Assembly: GCF_001680005.1 (NCBI RefSeq)
Contig: NC_033567.1
Location: 1,054,001 to 1,118,000 of the forward strand
Reading direction: 5' to 3'
Length of the DNA stretch: 64,000 nucleotides
Source: Plasmodium coatneyi
Lineage: Eukaryota > Apicomplexa > Aconoidasida > Haemosporida > Plasmodiidae
Numbering within the stretch: the first letter of the stretch is position 1; the number at the start of each line of letters is the position of its first letter. The translations under genes were made by a program, and so were the position numbers. Below, piece by piece: positions 54,839 to 64,000 of the stretch. The notes under the pieces are model-generated. The model saw only the letters and a list, made by a program, of their open reading frames with translations. It made no database searches and was not told the origin of the DNA.

Positions 54839-55551
54839 GCCTCCAAAAATAGTGCACCAAAAGATGGGGGACAATAATGTGGCACAACGGGAGGCAGCAA
54901 ATAGACATGAGAGATTTTTTCCCCCCTCCCATTTTTGTATCTCCCTCTTGTTAAATGAGGCATCATTGTAGTTCATCTCCCCTTCCCTGAGTGTATACGT
55001 GTATATTACGTCGCCCCTCCTCCATGCAGTAAGCGATATTTAACATATTTTCAATTTTGTTCCCTATACAACATTCACTTTTTCCCGAGCGTATTTACGA
55101 CCAACGGTCATTAACATGTTGGAGACGCGTACACACCGATTTAAATTTACAAATAGAGGCACTTCCCCTTGGAGCGTTTTACCGAGTGGTGGCCCCACAC
55201 CGTCGTCATAGATCACGCGTGTACGCCCCCGCTTGGGCCTACTATTTGAACAACGCGTTGGTTTGGTGTTACGAAAAAATTAAAAAATGGCTACTCATAT
55301 ATGCACACGCAGTAACAATGCCAATTTGTGCGTGCTCGAAAAAAAAAAAAAAAAAAAAAGGACAGGACAGGATTTAATGTGGCATAATATATGTGCATTC
55401 ATGCACGGATATGCGGGAGGAATTATCACTGAAATAAAGAGGGTACAACGTGGATCGATTTGGACAGTCGCGTGAAATATACACGCAAAAGCGAAAATGC
55501 ACATAAAGCACCTTCACGACTGCACCGCTTACCGCTTCACCTTTTGCGGCT
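54839..55551. other. Convergent 3' gap between ApiAP2 and PP2A-A genes
   Basis: About 700 bp. An 18-19-A run at 55340-55358 is the only notable element. No gene is supported. Confidence 0.5.
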
Positions 55552-58092
55552 TCATTTGATCGGCCTGCACACCGCACTGAACGTGTTTACGGAACTTATG
55601 TAGTAAAAGAAATCGTCGTTCTTCAAACATTTGGATGCCGCAGACACGTCCGCGTCTTTGTCTTCCCCCAAGGAATTAATCTTCTCCGAGAGGAAACTCA
55701 AAATGCGCTCGCAGCAGCGCCTATTCGTGTCTGTATTCTTCATATTGTCGTAAAAGGTAAGAGATGAAACTGCGCATGAATTAATTAAAAAGGAATACTT
55801 CTTCCTCTTAATTTGATCTTTTAGGAGGCACTGCTTACTCTCCAGGAGGTGAAAATAACCAGCACCATTCCCACTTGGTTCCTTCGACATAAAATTCTGC
55901 ATATCATGTTCACTTTCGTCATCCGTTTCTGCGTCTGCGTTTGTGCCTAAAGTGGAATGTTGATCTGCATTCACCCCTGCACTTGAAGTAGGCACTTGGG
56001 CCCCCCCACCCGCAGAAAATTTTTCACTTTCCTCATTTTCCCTGTTCCTCCTTTCCACCATTTTTGTTATTTTACTCATCATCGTGTTGTACGTGTCGCT
56101 CACTATGACAGACAAAACATACTTGACATAATTCTTCACATAATAAATGGTCTTAACTATGTTATAGCGAACGTTACTTATTTTGTCATTGTTCAAATCT
56201 TCCAAAATGGCTAGCACCTTGTTTTCGATATAGTGTAGGGGAAAATAAACGACAAGTCTGGAAATGTATTGCAGACAGGTAATTCTGCAGATATGCCTAC
56301 TAGATTCTTTCAAATCACTTAACAGGTAAGTAATTCCTTTTTCAAAAAAGGAGAAACCCTTCGCCTTGATTAAAAAGTGCAGCGTGTTCACTACTTCCAT
56401 TCGGATGGAGTACACCATGTCCTTCGCCCCTATATTTATAAAGTTCCAGAAATCGCCATAATTTGAAGAAAAATTTTCCTTATTTTGATAAAAAAAAAAG
56501 TGATCAAAAAATTTTAAGTAATGATATAATGTACACCTCAATCTCCAATTCCTACTTTTAACAATTTCTTGACACAGTGGCATAATAATTTGTTTCATAT
56601 CGAAAAAGGAAATAAGTTTAGAAATTTTGTGCAAACAGGTAAACAAATCAGACTTCAAGTCACTTTCTTCTATCCTTATAAATAGCAGAAATAATGGCAG
56701 GATATATTCTATGGATCCATTTTTGTCCAATATATCTGGCAAAGAACATAACAATTTGCAAAGAGAAATTTTTAAATGCACATTATTACTATCTATGTCT
56801 CTTTTCAAATCATCAAAAATTTCATCCATTATGTTTACACTAATTTTTGAATGCACTAAAATGTTGTCTAGATTATTTAGCACAATGCTACGCACATTAC
56901 TGTCTACGTCTTTCAGCAATAACAGAATGACTATAGAGATGTCTTCACTCTTTCGTACTTTTAAAATTCTGTGAATGTTATTTGCTAAAACGGCTCTTAC
57001 CCTCCAGCTTTCGTCATTACAAATATTCCTTAACGTTTCTTCTAAATTGTTCACAAAATGGGGATCACATGTTAGGATATCTGCTAATATGAATACTGCG
57101 CTTATTTGTACTTCGTCCATTCCATTGATGGGGGAAAAAAAACTCCTATATATTTCTTTCGCTCCATCCCACAGTTTCTCTACAAATATTTTTCGCTTTT
57201 CATTCGTTTTCAAGGTTATAATTTCCTCCTGGACATTTTTCCCTTCCTTCATTTCGCCCCCATTTTGGGTGTGTCCCCTTGTTCCGCTTGGTGTGATCCT
57301 ATGGGTACTCATCACACCATTCACTTCTTCCCCATTTAGGAGTTTTCCTTCCAGCGAATCTTTCCTATCTGCCTCATTATTCGCACCAGTTTGAAGTGCA
57401 TACCCATGGGCCTTCCCAACAGTTTCATCCTCAGGAAGTGCCTTTCCCTTCTCTTCTTCCCCTTTCGCTGAAGAAGCGTATGTACAATTCTGGCTAAGTT
57501 CCTTATATCTTTTTAAAATAAGAATGAAGGAAGAGAAAGTTTCACAGCAGGATTTCTTTACCAGTATGCTTTGATCTTGACACAATTCTAAAAACATCTG
57601 GATAAACGTTTTCATGTACTTTGGTTGTCCTTCCTTAATGCACCTCTCAATTATTTTTGGAATAATTTTGCTAACTCCAATTCGGTAGTTATCACTATCG
57701 CTACTAACAAGCTTCATCACTTTGGGGCATATAATATTTATCAGTGTGCTACAGTCACATTTATGTAAATAATTATTAAAGGCAAGAAAGGCGTTCACAT
57801 TAATTTCCTTCTCGTATGTCACAATGAAATGTAGTATTAAGTCACATAAGGAATTACAACCATTTACATCACTTAAAAAATTTGTTATGGTAACTAAATT
57901 ATTGGACAGTTGGAAGAGGACATCTGAATCGTCCTCTATTATGTTGTACAAGAATTCGATTATTTCATTTTTTGTTCTTTCCATTCCTAAAATTTCACAT
58001 AAGGTTTTTATTTCCTTCATGTGCTTCAGTCTCGTCTTGGGATCACTTGCCTGTATCCCGTCAATAATCTCCTGTGCCTTCTTCCGCTCCAT
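55552..58092 (-). CDS. PP2A scaffold subunit A (PR65-like HEAT-repeat protein)
   Basis: 846 residues of HEAT repeats that match the PP2A A-subunit order. The N-terminus has LCEILGMERTKNEIIEFLYN followed by EDDSDVLFQLSNNLVTIT (compare LGVERTRSELLPFL..DEDEVLLALAEQLG). Mid-protein has NDESWRVRAVLANNIHRIL (compare DKSWRVRYMVADKF). Later repeats include SRNWRLRCTLYHYLKFF, DMVYSIRMEVVNTLHFLI and ISNVRYNIVKTIYYV. The A subunit is the rigid scaffold holding catalytic C and regulatory B subunits of protein phosphatase 2A. The usual length is about 590; the excess comes from Glu/Lys-rich inserts at about 205-290 and Ser/Asn/Asp-rich sequence at about 690-755. PP4R1 is also a HEAT protein but fits the N-terminus less well. 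Confidence 0.85.
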   Translation of the reverse strand: MERKKAQEIIDGIQASDPKTRLKHMKEIKTLCEILGMERTKNEIIEFLYNIIEDDSDVLFQLSNNLVTITNFLSDVNGCNSLCDLILHFIVTYEKEINVNAFLAFNNYLHKCDCSTLINIICPKVMKLVSSDSDNYRIGVSKIIPKIIERCIKEGQPKYMKTFIQMFLELCQDQSILVKKSCCETFSSFILILKRYKELSQNCTYASSAKGEEEKGKALPEDETVGKAHGYALQTGANNEADRKDSLEGKLLNGEEVNGVMSTHRITPSGTRGHTQNGGEMKEGKNVQEEIITLKTNEKRKIFVEKLWDGAKEIYRSFFSPINGMDEVQISAVFILADILTCDPHFVNNLEETLRNICNDESWRVRAVLANNIHRILKVRKSEDISIVILLLLKDVDSNVRSIVLNNLDNILVHSKISVNIMDEIFDDLKRDIDSNNVHLKISLCKLLCSLPDILDKNGSIEYILPLFLLFIRIEESDLKSDLFTCLHKISKLISFFDMKQIIMPLCQEIVKSRNWRLRCTLYHYLKFFDHFFFYQNKENFSSNYGDFWNFINIGAKDMVYSIRMEVVNTLHFLIKAKGFSFFEKGITYLLSDLKESSRHICRITCLQYISRLVVYFPLHYIENKVLAILEDLNNDKISNVRYNIVKTIYYVKNYVKYVLSVIVSDTYNTMMSKITKMVERRNRENEESEKFSAGGGAQVPTSSAGVNADQHSTLGTNADAETDDESEHDMQNFMSKEPSGNGAGYFHLLESKQCLLKDQIKRKKYSFLINSCAVSSLTFYDNMKNTDTNRRCCERILSFLSEKINSLGEDKDADVSAASKCLKNDDFFYYISSVNTFSAVCRPIK

Positions 58093-59517
58093 GGTTTGAG
58101 AATCCTGTGTCCACCTGTCTGTAGAGCAGGCTCGATATCCGGAAGGGAAACAAATGGGATGTCTCTTCCGTTATGTGTTGTTATCACTCAGCCCTGCCTC
58201 GCATTGCTCAGAAAAATTAGTGTCACTTAGCTTTTTTTGTTGACCCTTGTGAGTTGATTTGTACCGCCCCTCCGCAACCTCATCTGCTTATGTGTGTGCA
58301 GGTGTAATTTTACCTTATAGCGGTCTATACGCATGAAGGAACTTCCGCATGGCTGCGTTATGCCGTGTTTCCCAGGAGAGTGTCACATCCGTTCGAATAT
58401 AAATATGTATATAGGTACAATAGGACATACAGGCATGTGTACATTCGAGCTTATATTTGCAAGTACACATGCCGATTTTTTATTTCCTCTTCAGCGTCTG
58501 TGACGCTTTGGTAAAAATGTGCGTTCTCGTAAAACTATCTCCAGTCCCTGGCATTTTTTTTCCCATACAGTTTGTGTCCTCGCCGGCTTGTGGCACGCTC
58601 TTTGCTATCTATTTTATTTTTGTTTTATTTATTATTATTTTTTTTTTTTTCATTTATTATTTTTTTTTTTTACCGTCCCACCTCTCCCAATTCTGCTGTT
58701 CCGCTTCACTGTTGATCAGAGCGCTCGCTATCATTACGCACATCCAACATATTTTCCTTTTATTCCATTCCGTAAAATGGGAAATAAGCGAAGTGGGGAA
58801 AAAGGGCTTTCCCCACAAGGCTTTACGCGCCTTTTAGGCAATTTTTACACTTACCTCCTAATTTCTTTTCGACCCACAAGGCATATTCATTTCGGGTCTG
58901 TTTTCTTCACCTTATAATTTTTTTTTCCCCCACCTACATCTGGTTCGCTACATTGGCACGTCTGCAATTTTGCTAGGGACCCCGTGGGGGTTCAAAATAG
59001 GAGCACTAGGGGACCCGCTCGCGAAATAGTAACCCTTCAAATAGGAACTTTTTCGAATGGTAACTTTCGCCAATTTTGCCAATCCATTTTGCTGTGTCTG
59101 CCCCCCACTGCATGCTGCACTTCTACACATGCGTACATGTATATCAAGAGGTTAAAATGAAAAAGGGGGCCTACACTAATGTGCGGGACAGGTACAGGAG
59201 GAGCACCCCTAACTACGTTGGGAATTCTCTTCTACCATGGGAATACGGTGCTATATCAGTATGTGCCTACTTCCGACTCAGCACCTATGTATGCACACCT
59301 TAGGATTGTAAAAATATAGGCCTGCATTTTGGGGAGTCCCCGTTGGAAGCACTTTTAACGAGAAGCAAAACTGGGGAAACCCGGAAAATTCACCATTTCT
59401 GTGGATATAGTAGGAGTATTTTTTTTCTTTGCACTAAAGAACCATCCTTGGAATTGCATCTCTTTGTGACGTTGTACCCCACAGTGTGACTATCCCTCGA
59501 AGTTTGCCCATTCGTTC
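58093..59517. other. Intergenic region upstream of PP2A-A
   Basis: 1.4 kb between two minus-strand genes, with T/A-rich patches at about 58628-58672. Frames of 126-132 codons here are low-complexity and overlap each other. No gene is supported. Confidence 0.5.
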
Positions 59518-62500
59518 CTACTTCCTCACATAAAACACGTCGAGATGCTCCACAAATTCGTACGTATAGGCCATGGGGCAAAAAACAGCTTGCCCTTTCT
59601 GCGGTGTGGAAGTAGCCCCGGTTGGGCTCGCCTGGATGTACCGAAGCCTTTTCCAAAATTCAGTGGAAAAATTCCAAAAGATAAAAAAGGTAGAATTTTG
59701 CAAAACGTGATTTAAGAAGAGGTGTGTCTGTGCATCGGCTACTAAATCATAGTTGCCTTTTTCGAGTAAGTTATTTTCTTCATTTTTTATGACCTCACTG
59801 AGGAGCAAGTAATAGGGGTAGGATTTCTTTGATAGATATTCCTGCACATACATATTGTGATAAATAAAAAAGGACGTTTTCCTCCTCGGTTTTATGAATG
59901 TATTTACAATAAAGTTGTAGTACTTGCATCCGTCTTCTTCTCCTTCACCGTTATATGTGCAGACAATATTTTTTTGTATTTCCTCATAGCATTTTCTAAT
60001 GCGTTGTCCAATATTACAGGAGTCGGGAAAGAGCTCCTTCAATTCTTTGTATATGGGATTCAGTTCGAAGTGACAAAGATTATTCTGATTCCTTCGCACG
60101 GATGGATAGATGTCATAACAATTTTTATAAGGATAATAATTTTTTTCACAAGTGAAGGATAAGTTGTGGAGCATATTCCTACATGTTTTATTCACGTAAC
60201 GGAAAAATTGCTTCTCTATATCATGATTTATGTATAAATTATTTTCAAACCTTACCATCGGTGATAGTACCAAATCACTTTTCCACGTATACCCAGTGAT
60301 GACATAATATAATTCTTTAGAAATTTTTGCTACATTTGTAAGTCTTAACCCTAAATGCTCTAGTGCTGTTTTCCCATTAAGTAAGATCTCAATAAATGAT
60401 GTCCTTATCCCAGTTTCGTAATTTAAGGATTCGTTTTTTACTCTAATTTTTCTAAACCCATGTAAAATACAATAGCCAAATACCATCTCCAGCAGGTCAC
60501 TCCCCAAGAAGGGGGAGTTAACGGGGTGTGTTCCTTGCCCCAAGTAGTTGACTGTGCACACATCACGGAAAAGAACAAACACGACAACTTCACTCTGGAC
60601 ACCTGGATTTTCAGCAAAAGATATTTCTTCCTTTTCGTATAACACACTTTCTGGGTGTAAAAAGAGAGTCTTCCTTCTTTCATCACTCTTCAGGGGTGCG
60701 TCCCTTTTATGAAATATATTCCTCTCTACAATTTTGCTCATTAGGTCGCTACTTTTTATTAGTACCCCCTTTGGATAGTACCCAAATGATCGCTTCCCAT
60801 TTCGGGGGGTTCTGCTTACTGATAACTCGTTTTGAAATTCCGCTTCGCAGTGGACACTCCCATCTTTAAATAAAGCCACCTCTTTTCTGCCATATGACCA
60901 CGTTCCGTCTGTGCTGCATGCGAATCGCAAGTCCCTGTATGAGGGGACAAATGGGTCTGTCTCCCGTTCGTTGCCACTTTTCTGCAAAGGTTCGCTCAAT
61001 TTGGTGGGAACATTTTTGATAACAAACTTATAATGACCCTCCCTATGGTGAAAAAGGTTAAAAAATTCGTTCCTTCTGACTGCACTGTCCCTAGAGAGGT
61101 GACTCTCCTTCTCACCACTTCTCCGATTCGCCTGATCAGTTCGGTAGACGTCCCGCAATACGTCATACTCGTACTCGCCTTGCAGTGTGTGGATTTTTTT
61201 TCCACCTGGCTCCACGATGAACGGAGGTGGAGTAATGTCTGCGTCTTTTCCTCTATCCATCCCGTTCGTCCGTGGATCTCCTACCCCGTGGTGCTTATCA
61301 CCACTTTGGGAAGTACCTGCTGGTGTTCGCGCGTTGGAAACACTTGCATCCGAGTTTTTCATCGCAAAATTCGAGTATCCATCGGTTTCCACTTGCTTCC
61401 CCCAATTCCACCTTCCATTACCCATCAGGTAATTCCAAAAGGAACCCCTTAATATGCCAAACTCGTACAACACTCGGTTCTTCCCCCTTTGATAGTCCCT
61501 TATGTACAGCTTTTCATGATACCTCACGTACTTGCCAATACTGCAAATCCTATCTTCCACGTTATCCTTCACATTTAGTTTGTCTAATTCATCCTTTAAT
61601 AACCATTTTATGGAGTCATAATCGATGGAGAACATGGCATTTTCGAAGAACTCCCTTTGTATGTTTTCATCCCGAGGGAGCAGAACATCACTAGGTATTT
61701 TTTTTTTCTTAATTTTGTCTTTTATCTTTTCGGAAAAAGTATTCCTCCTAAATGGTAAGGAACTGCTCTGACTGATATACTCCTGTAATTTTTTCCTCAC
61801 CATATCATGTCCAAATACGTTTATTTCTTCTTCATTTGGGGGGCATTTTTCGACGCATAAAAAGTTGCTATATAAGAAGTGGTGCATAATGCTTTTCCCC
61901 CTGTCGTCCAGCATGGAGGATGACATCACATTGCTGACGCAGTCTTCAAATGATGGGGCGTCCTCTCCACAGAAGTGTTCGAATGCTTCCACTAAAATAT
62001 AATTTTCCGATTTGTCCTTCTCCTGCAACCTCAAATGGTTTTGATGTTCCTCTTTTTCAGCCGATTGGTTGGTTAGCTTGCTAGACAAAATCTTCCTCAC
62101 ATACAGTTCATCCTCCTGGTATTGAACATACAACTCGTTCATGTAGCATTCTTTAATCCTTTCCTTGTAGTTGATCGTATTTAGCAGGCTTGTCAGCTCG
62201 CGTAATTTATAATTAAAAAGTTCCCTCTTTTGTTCTATCCCTCTCCACAGCAAATACGATTTGTTAGCAAAAAATTTAAAGTGCACTTTGGGCATGCTCC
62301 TTCCTTTGGCCATCTTTCTCTCCTCATTAATAAACGAATTTTCACTTTCTATAGTGTACACATCATTAGGGGAATAAAATTTGCTATAATGGACATCGAA
62401 CTGGAGACTGAAAATGGTATCCTTAAGTTGGTTCTGTTCGTAATATTTAACCAAGGAGTGCACATTTTCTGTGAACAAGATCTGTCTTTTGTATCCCATT

Positions 62501-63222
62501 TTGATGCACAGGCCGATTAAAATTTTTAGCATAATATTTTCTCCCTCAGTTAAGTAAGAATGGACATTCAGTTTTAATTTGCATAAATAGTCCCCATGGT
62601 GGGACCCCGCCCTGGAGGTTATCACGCCATTGGTGTTCTTCTTTGTGGGTGCATCAGATTCTTCCTCACTACCCACAGAAATCTCCTTTTCGGAAGTTAT
62701 CAAATGGTTTGACTGCATAAAGTCGGCATGATTGTTTGTTCCCCTTTCTTCATCACTTCTCCTCCTTTCTATGTCGAACCCTACGTACAGAGGATGTAGT
62801 GGATCCTTACCATCACTGCATTTTATAATTTCGTATGAATTGTCATATATGTAATACTTACAGACGAAGTTTATTTCCTTCACGTGTTTGGATCCCTTCG
62901 AGTGAACCATGTCCCCATAGAGGACATCCACATTTTTTATTCTTACATAAGATGATAAGAAAATATTTTTACAAACCAAGTTGGAAATATGCTTAACAAA
63001 ATTATTTCTGTTGCTATTGCATATGGAAAGTACCTTCAAACTGTGAAATACGACATCCGCGTCTAGTGTATTTTTGCCTAAAGCTAAGTCATCCCCTGTG
63101 GACTCCTCATAAATTTTTAGCAACTCCTTTTTGTCGAACTTGTAAATTTGTACTGAGCTACAAAGCAGATATTTGAGGAAGCAAATTGACAGGCATGAGA
63201 TGAAAAGTGTTTTATCCGTCAT
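59518..63222 (-). CDS. Large secreted protein of unknown function (1234 aa)
   Basis: Start set at the only nearby ATG (63222); the frame upstream reaches a TTG through a pyrimidine-derived Phe/Leu stretch. The N-terminus MTDKTLFISCLSICFLKYLL is a plausible signal peptide. The rest has no clear transmembrane helix or GPI signal, is rich in Lys, Asn, Glu and aromatic residues, and contains many scattered Cys. A moderately conserved-looking tail block runs to the C-terminus (from FFIYHNMYVQEYLSKKSYPY to EHLDVFYVRK). Low-complexity regions are few compared with neighbouring genes, suggesting a mostly folded protein. I do not recognise a domain. It could be a secreted, parasitophorous-vacuole or surface protein; sequence alone does not decide. 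Confidence 0.85.
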   Translation of the reverse strand: MTDKTLFISCLSICFLKYLLCSSVQIYKFDKKELLKIYEESTGDDLALGKNTLDADVVFHSLKVLSICNSNRNNFVKHISNLVCKNIFLSSYVRIKNVDVLYGDMVHSKGSKHVKEINFVCKYYIYDNSYEIIKCSDGKDPLHPLYVGFDIERRRSDEERGTNNHADFMQSNHLITSEKEISVGSEEESDAPTKKNTNGVITSRAGSHHGDYLCKLKLNVHSYLTEGENIMLKILIGLCIKMGYKRQILFTENVHSLVKYYEQNQLKDTIFSLQFDVHYSKFYSPNDVYTIESENSFINEERKMAKGRSMPKVHFKFFANKSYLLWRGIEQKRELFNYKLRELTSLLNTINYKERIKECYMNELYVQYQEDELYVRKILSSKLTNQSAEKEEHQNHLRLQEKDKSENYILVEAFEHFCGEDAPSFEDCVSNVMSSSMLDDRGKSIMHHFLYSNFLCVEKCPPNEEEINVFGHDMVRKKLQEYISQSSSLPFRRNTFSEKIKDKIKKKKIPSDVLLPRDENIQREFFENAMFSIDYDSIKWLLKDELDKLNVKDNVEDRICSIGKYVRYHEKLYIRDYQRGKNRVLYEFGILRGSFWNYLMGNGRWNWGKQVETDGYSNFAMKNSDASVSNARTPAGTSQSGDKHHGVGDPRTNGMDRGKDADITPPPFIVEPGGKKIHTLQGEYEYDVLRDVYRTDQANRRSGEKESHLSRDSAVRRNEFFNLFHHREGHYKFVIKNVPTKLSEPLQKSGNERETDPFVPSYRDLRFACSTDGTWSYGRKEVALFKDGSVHCEAEFQNELSVSRTPRNGKRSFGYYPKGVLIKSSDLMSKIVERNIFHKRDAPLKSDERRKTLFLHPESVLYEKEEISFAENPGVQSEVVVFVLFRDVCTVNYLGQGTHPVNSPFLGSDLLEMVFGYCILHGFRKIRVKNESLNYETGIRTSFIEILLNGKTALEHLGLRLTNVAKISKELYYVITGYTWKSDLVLSPMVRFENNLYINHDIEKQFFRYVNKTCRNMLHNLSFTCEKNYYPYKNCYDIYPSVRRNQNNLCHFELNPIYKELKELFPDSCNIGQRIRKCYEEIQKNIVCTYNGEGEEDGCKYYNFIVNTFIKPRRKTSFFIYHNMYVQEYLSKKSYPYYLLLSEVIKNEENNLLEKGNYDLVADAQTHLFLNHVLQNSTFFIFWNFSTEFWKRLRYIQASPTGATSTPQKGQAVFCPMAYTYEFVEHLDVFYVRK

Positions 63223-63451
63223 GTTACAGGAGGAGAAGCTCAGACAAATCAGAAGAAGAAAAAAAAAAGTACGTGTTAATTTTGCTCTATTGCCATTATA
63301 TGGCAAATGTTAAAAAACGAACAGAAAGGCTACTTCATTTTTACTTGTCTATCGACTAAGCACTTCAATGTAGACTGGACATTTTGCATTTGCCCTCGTG
63401 TAGATCGTCTTCACAAAGTGGTTTACGCCGTATGTATGCTTCAACTTTTTT

Positions 63452-63484
<33 letters not shown>

Positions 63485-64000
63485 GCATCATTTGAACACT
63501 TGTGAGTACCTTCCTTGCGTTGCTCATTCTGATCAACACATTTTTTCGATAAAAGAAAATTGCCACATATTGGCTACATACGTACCACCTTTTTGATCTT
63601 TCCCAACTGTGAAAGCGAACGCTTTGCACTTGAAATCTCCACGACTGATGGAATTTCCCCCCACATACAAACGCCCATCTACATGCACACACACGAGCGC
63701 CCATTTTTTCGGAAAAGGGAAGTTGCGGCAGTGGTACAAACTATGGCACACGTAAAAAAAGGACTATGGATAATAACCTCCTCAACGCCATTTTTCCACA
63801 TGACCACATTTGCCTTTTAAAATGATCAACATGGCAATATAGCAAATTGTTACATTGCCAATCCGTCAATTGGGGAGAAAAAATAGGAAGACGCATTCCC
63901 CATTTAAAGTGCATTTTTTAGCAAATGTCTAAATTACCCCAAAACCCTTGTGCAGAGTGGATCCACCAACTGCTGCGTCAGAATAACTACACATATTACA
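63223..64000. other. 5' flank of the secreted-protein gene to window end
   Basis: Contains a 30-T run (63454-63483) about 230 bp from the start codon. No gene is supported up to the window edge. Confidence 0.5.
63454..63483. repeat. Poly(dT) tract, 30 nt
   Basis: Uninterrupted T run in the 5' flank of the secreted-protein gene. Confidence 0.9.

Noticed and set aside
58457..58917. Two overlapping 126- and 132-codon frames
   Set aside because: Both depend on T-rich runs, overlap in different frames and show no protein-like pattern.
1..64000. tRNA, rRNA, transposon or CRISPR features
   Set aside because: Read for box A/B tRNA words, rRNA motifs, transposase-like frames and regularly spaced repeats; none found by eye. 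A tRNAscan/Infernal run would be decisive.

Overview
The window looks like a piece of a Plasmodium chromosome, most likely from the vivax/simian-malaria clade. The signs are moderately A+T-rich intergenic DNA full of long poly(dA)/poly(dT) runs, long single-exon genes with Lys/Asn/Ser-rich inserts inside otherwise conserved domains, short AT-rich introns with GT..AG borders, and an apicomplexan-specific ApiAP2 factor carrying an ACDC domain. I see no bacterial, viral, transposon, CRISPR, rRNA or tRNA features. Species assignment within the clade is inference.

Layout, left to right: SMC2 of condensin (minus strand, cut by the window edge at the hinge); a small multi-exon coiled-coil gene (plus); a thioredoxin-fold plus TPR-like protein resembling bacterial CnoX/YbbN (plus); a large coiled-coil protein (minus); the ER translocon J-protein SEC63 (minus); an unrecognised 648-residue protein (plus); weak traces of a small spliced gene that ends on top of the next start codon; an unrecognised 718-residue protein (plus); a MINDY-family deubiquitinase with a polybasic CaaX tail (plus); RPAP3, the TPR subunit of R2TP (minus); the tRNA m2,2G26 methyltransferase TRM1 (minus); an 11-exon gene for the large subunit of chromatin assembly factor 1 (plus); a small 75-codon ORF (plus); an ApiAP2 transcription factor with ACDC (plus); the PP2A scaffold subunit A/PR65 (minus); and a large secreted protein of unknown function (minus).

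There is no operon logic here: each gene is its own unit, with convergent pairs sharing short 3' gaps and divergent pairs sharing long 5' gaps. SMC2, CAF-1 and the ApiAP2 factor are chromatin/transcription genes. SEC63, RPAP3 and the CnoX-like protein concern translocation and protein folding. MINDY and PP2A-A concern ubiquitin and phosphate signalling.

The observations most worth following are the CnoX/YbbN-like protein with an SxxC active site, the complete CAF-1 gene model with a PCNA-box-like motif, the CaaX tail on MINDY, a perfect 21-bp inverted repeat in the longest intergenic region, GTAC-word clusters upstream of SEC63 and TRM1, and the hidden small spliced gene near 21.1-22.0 kb.
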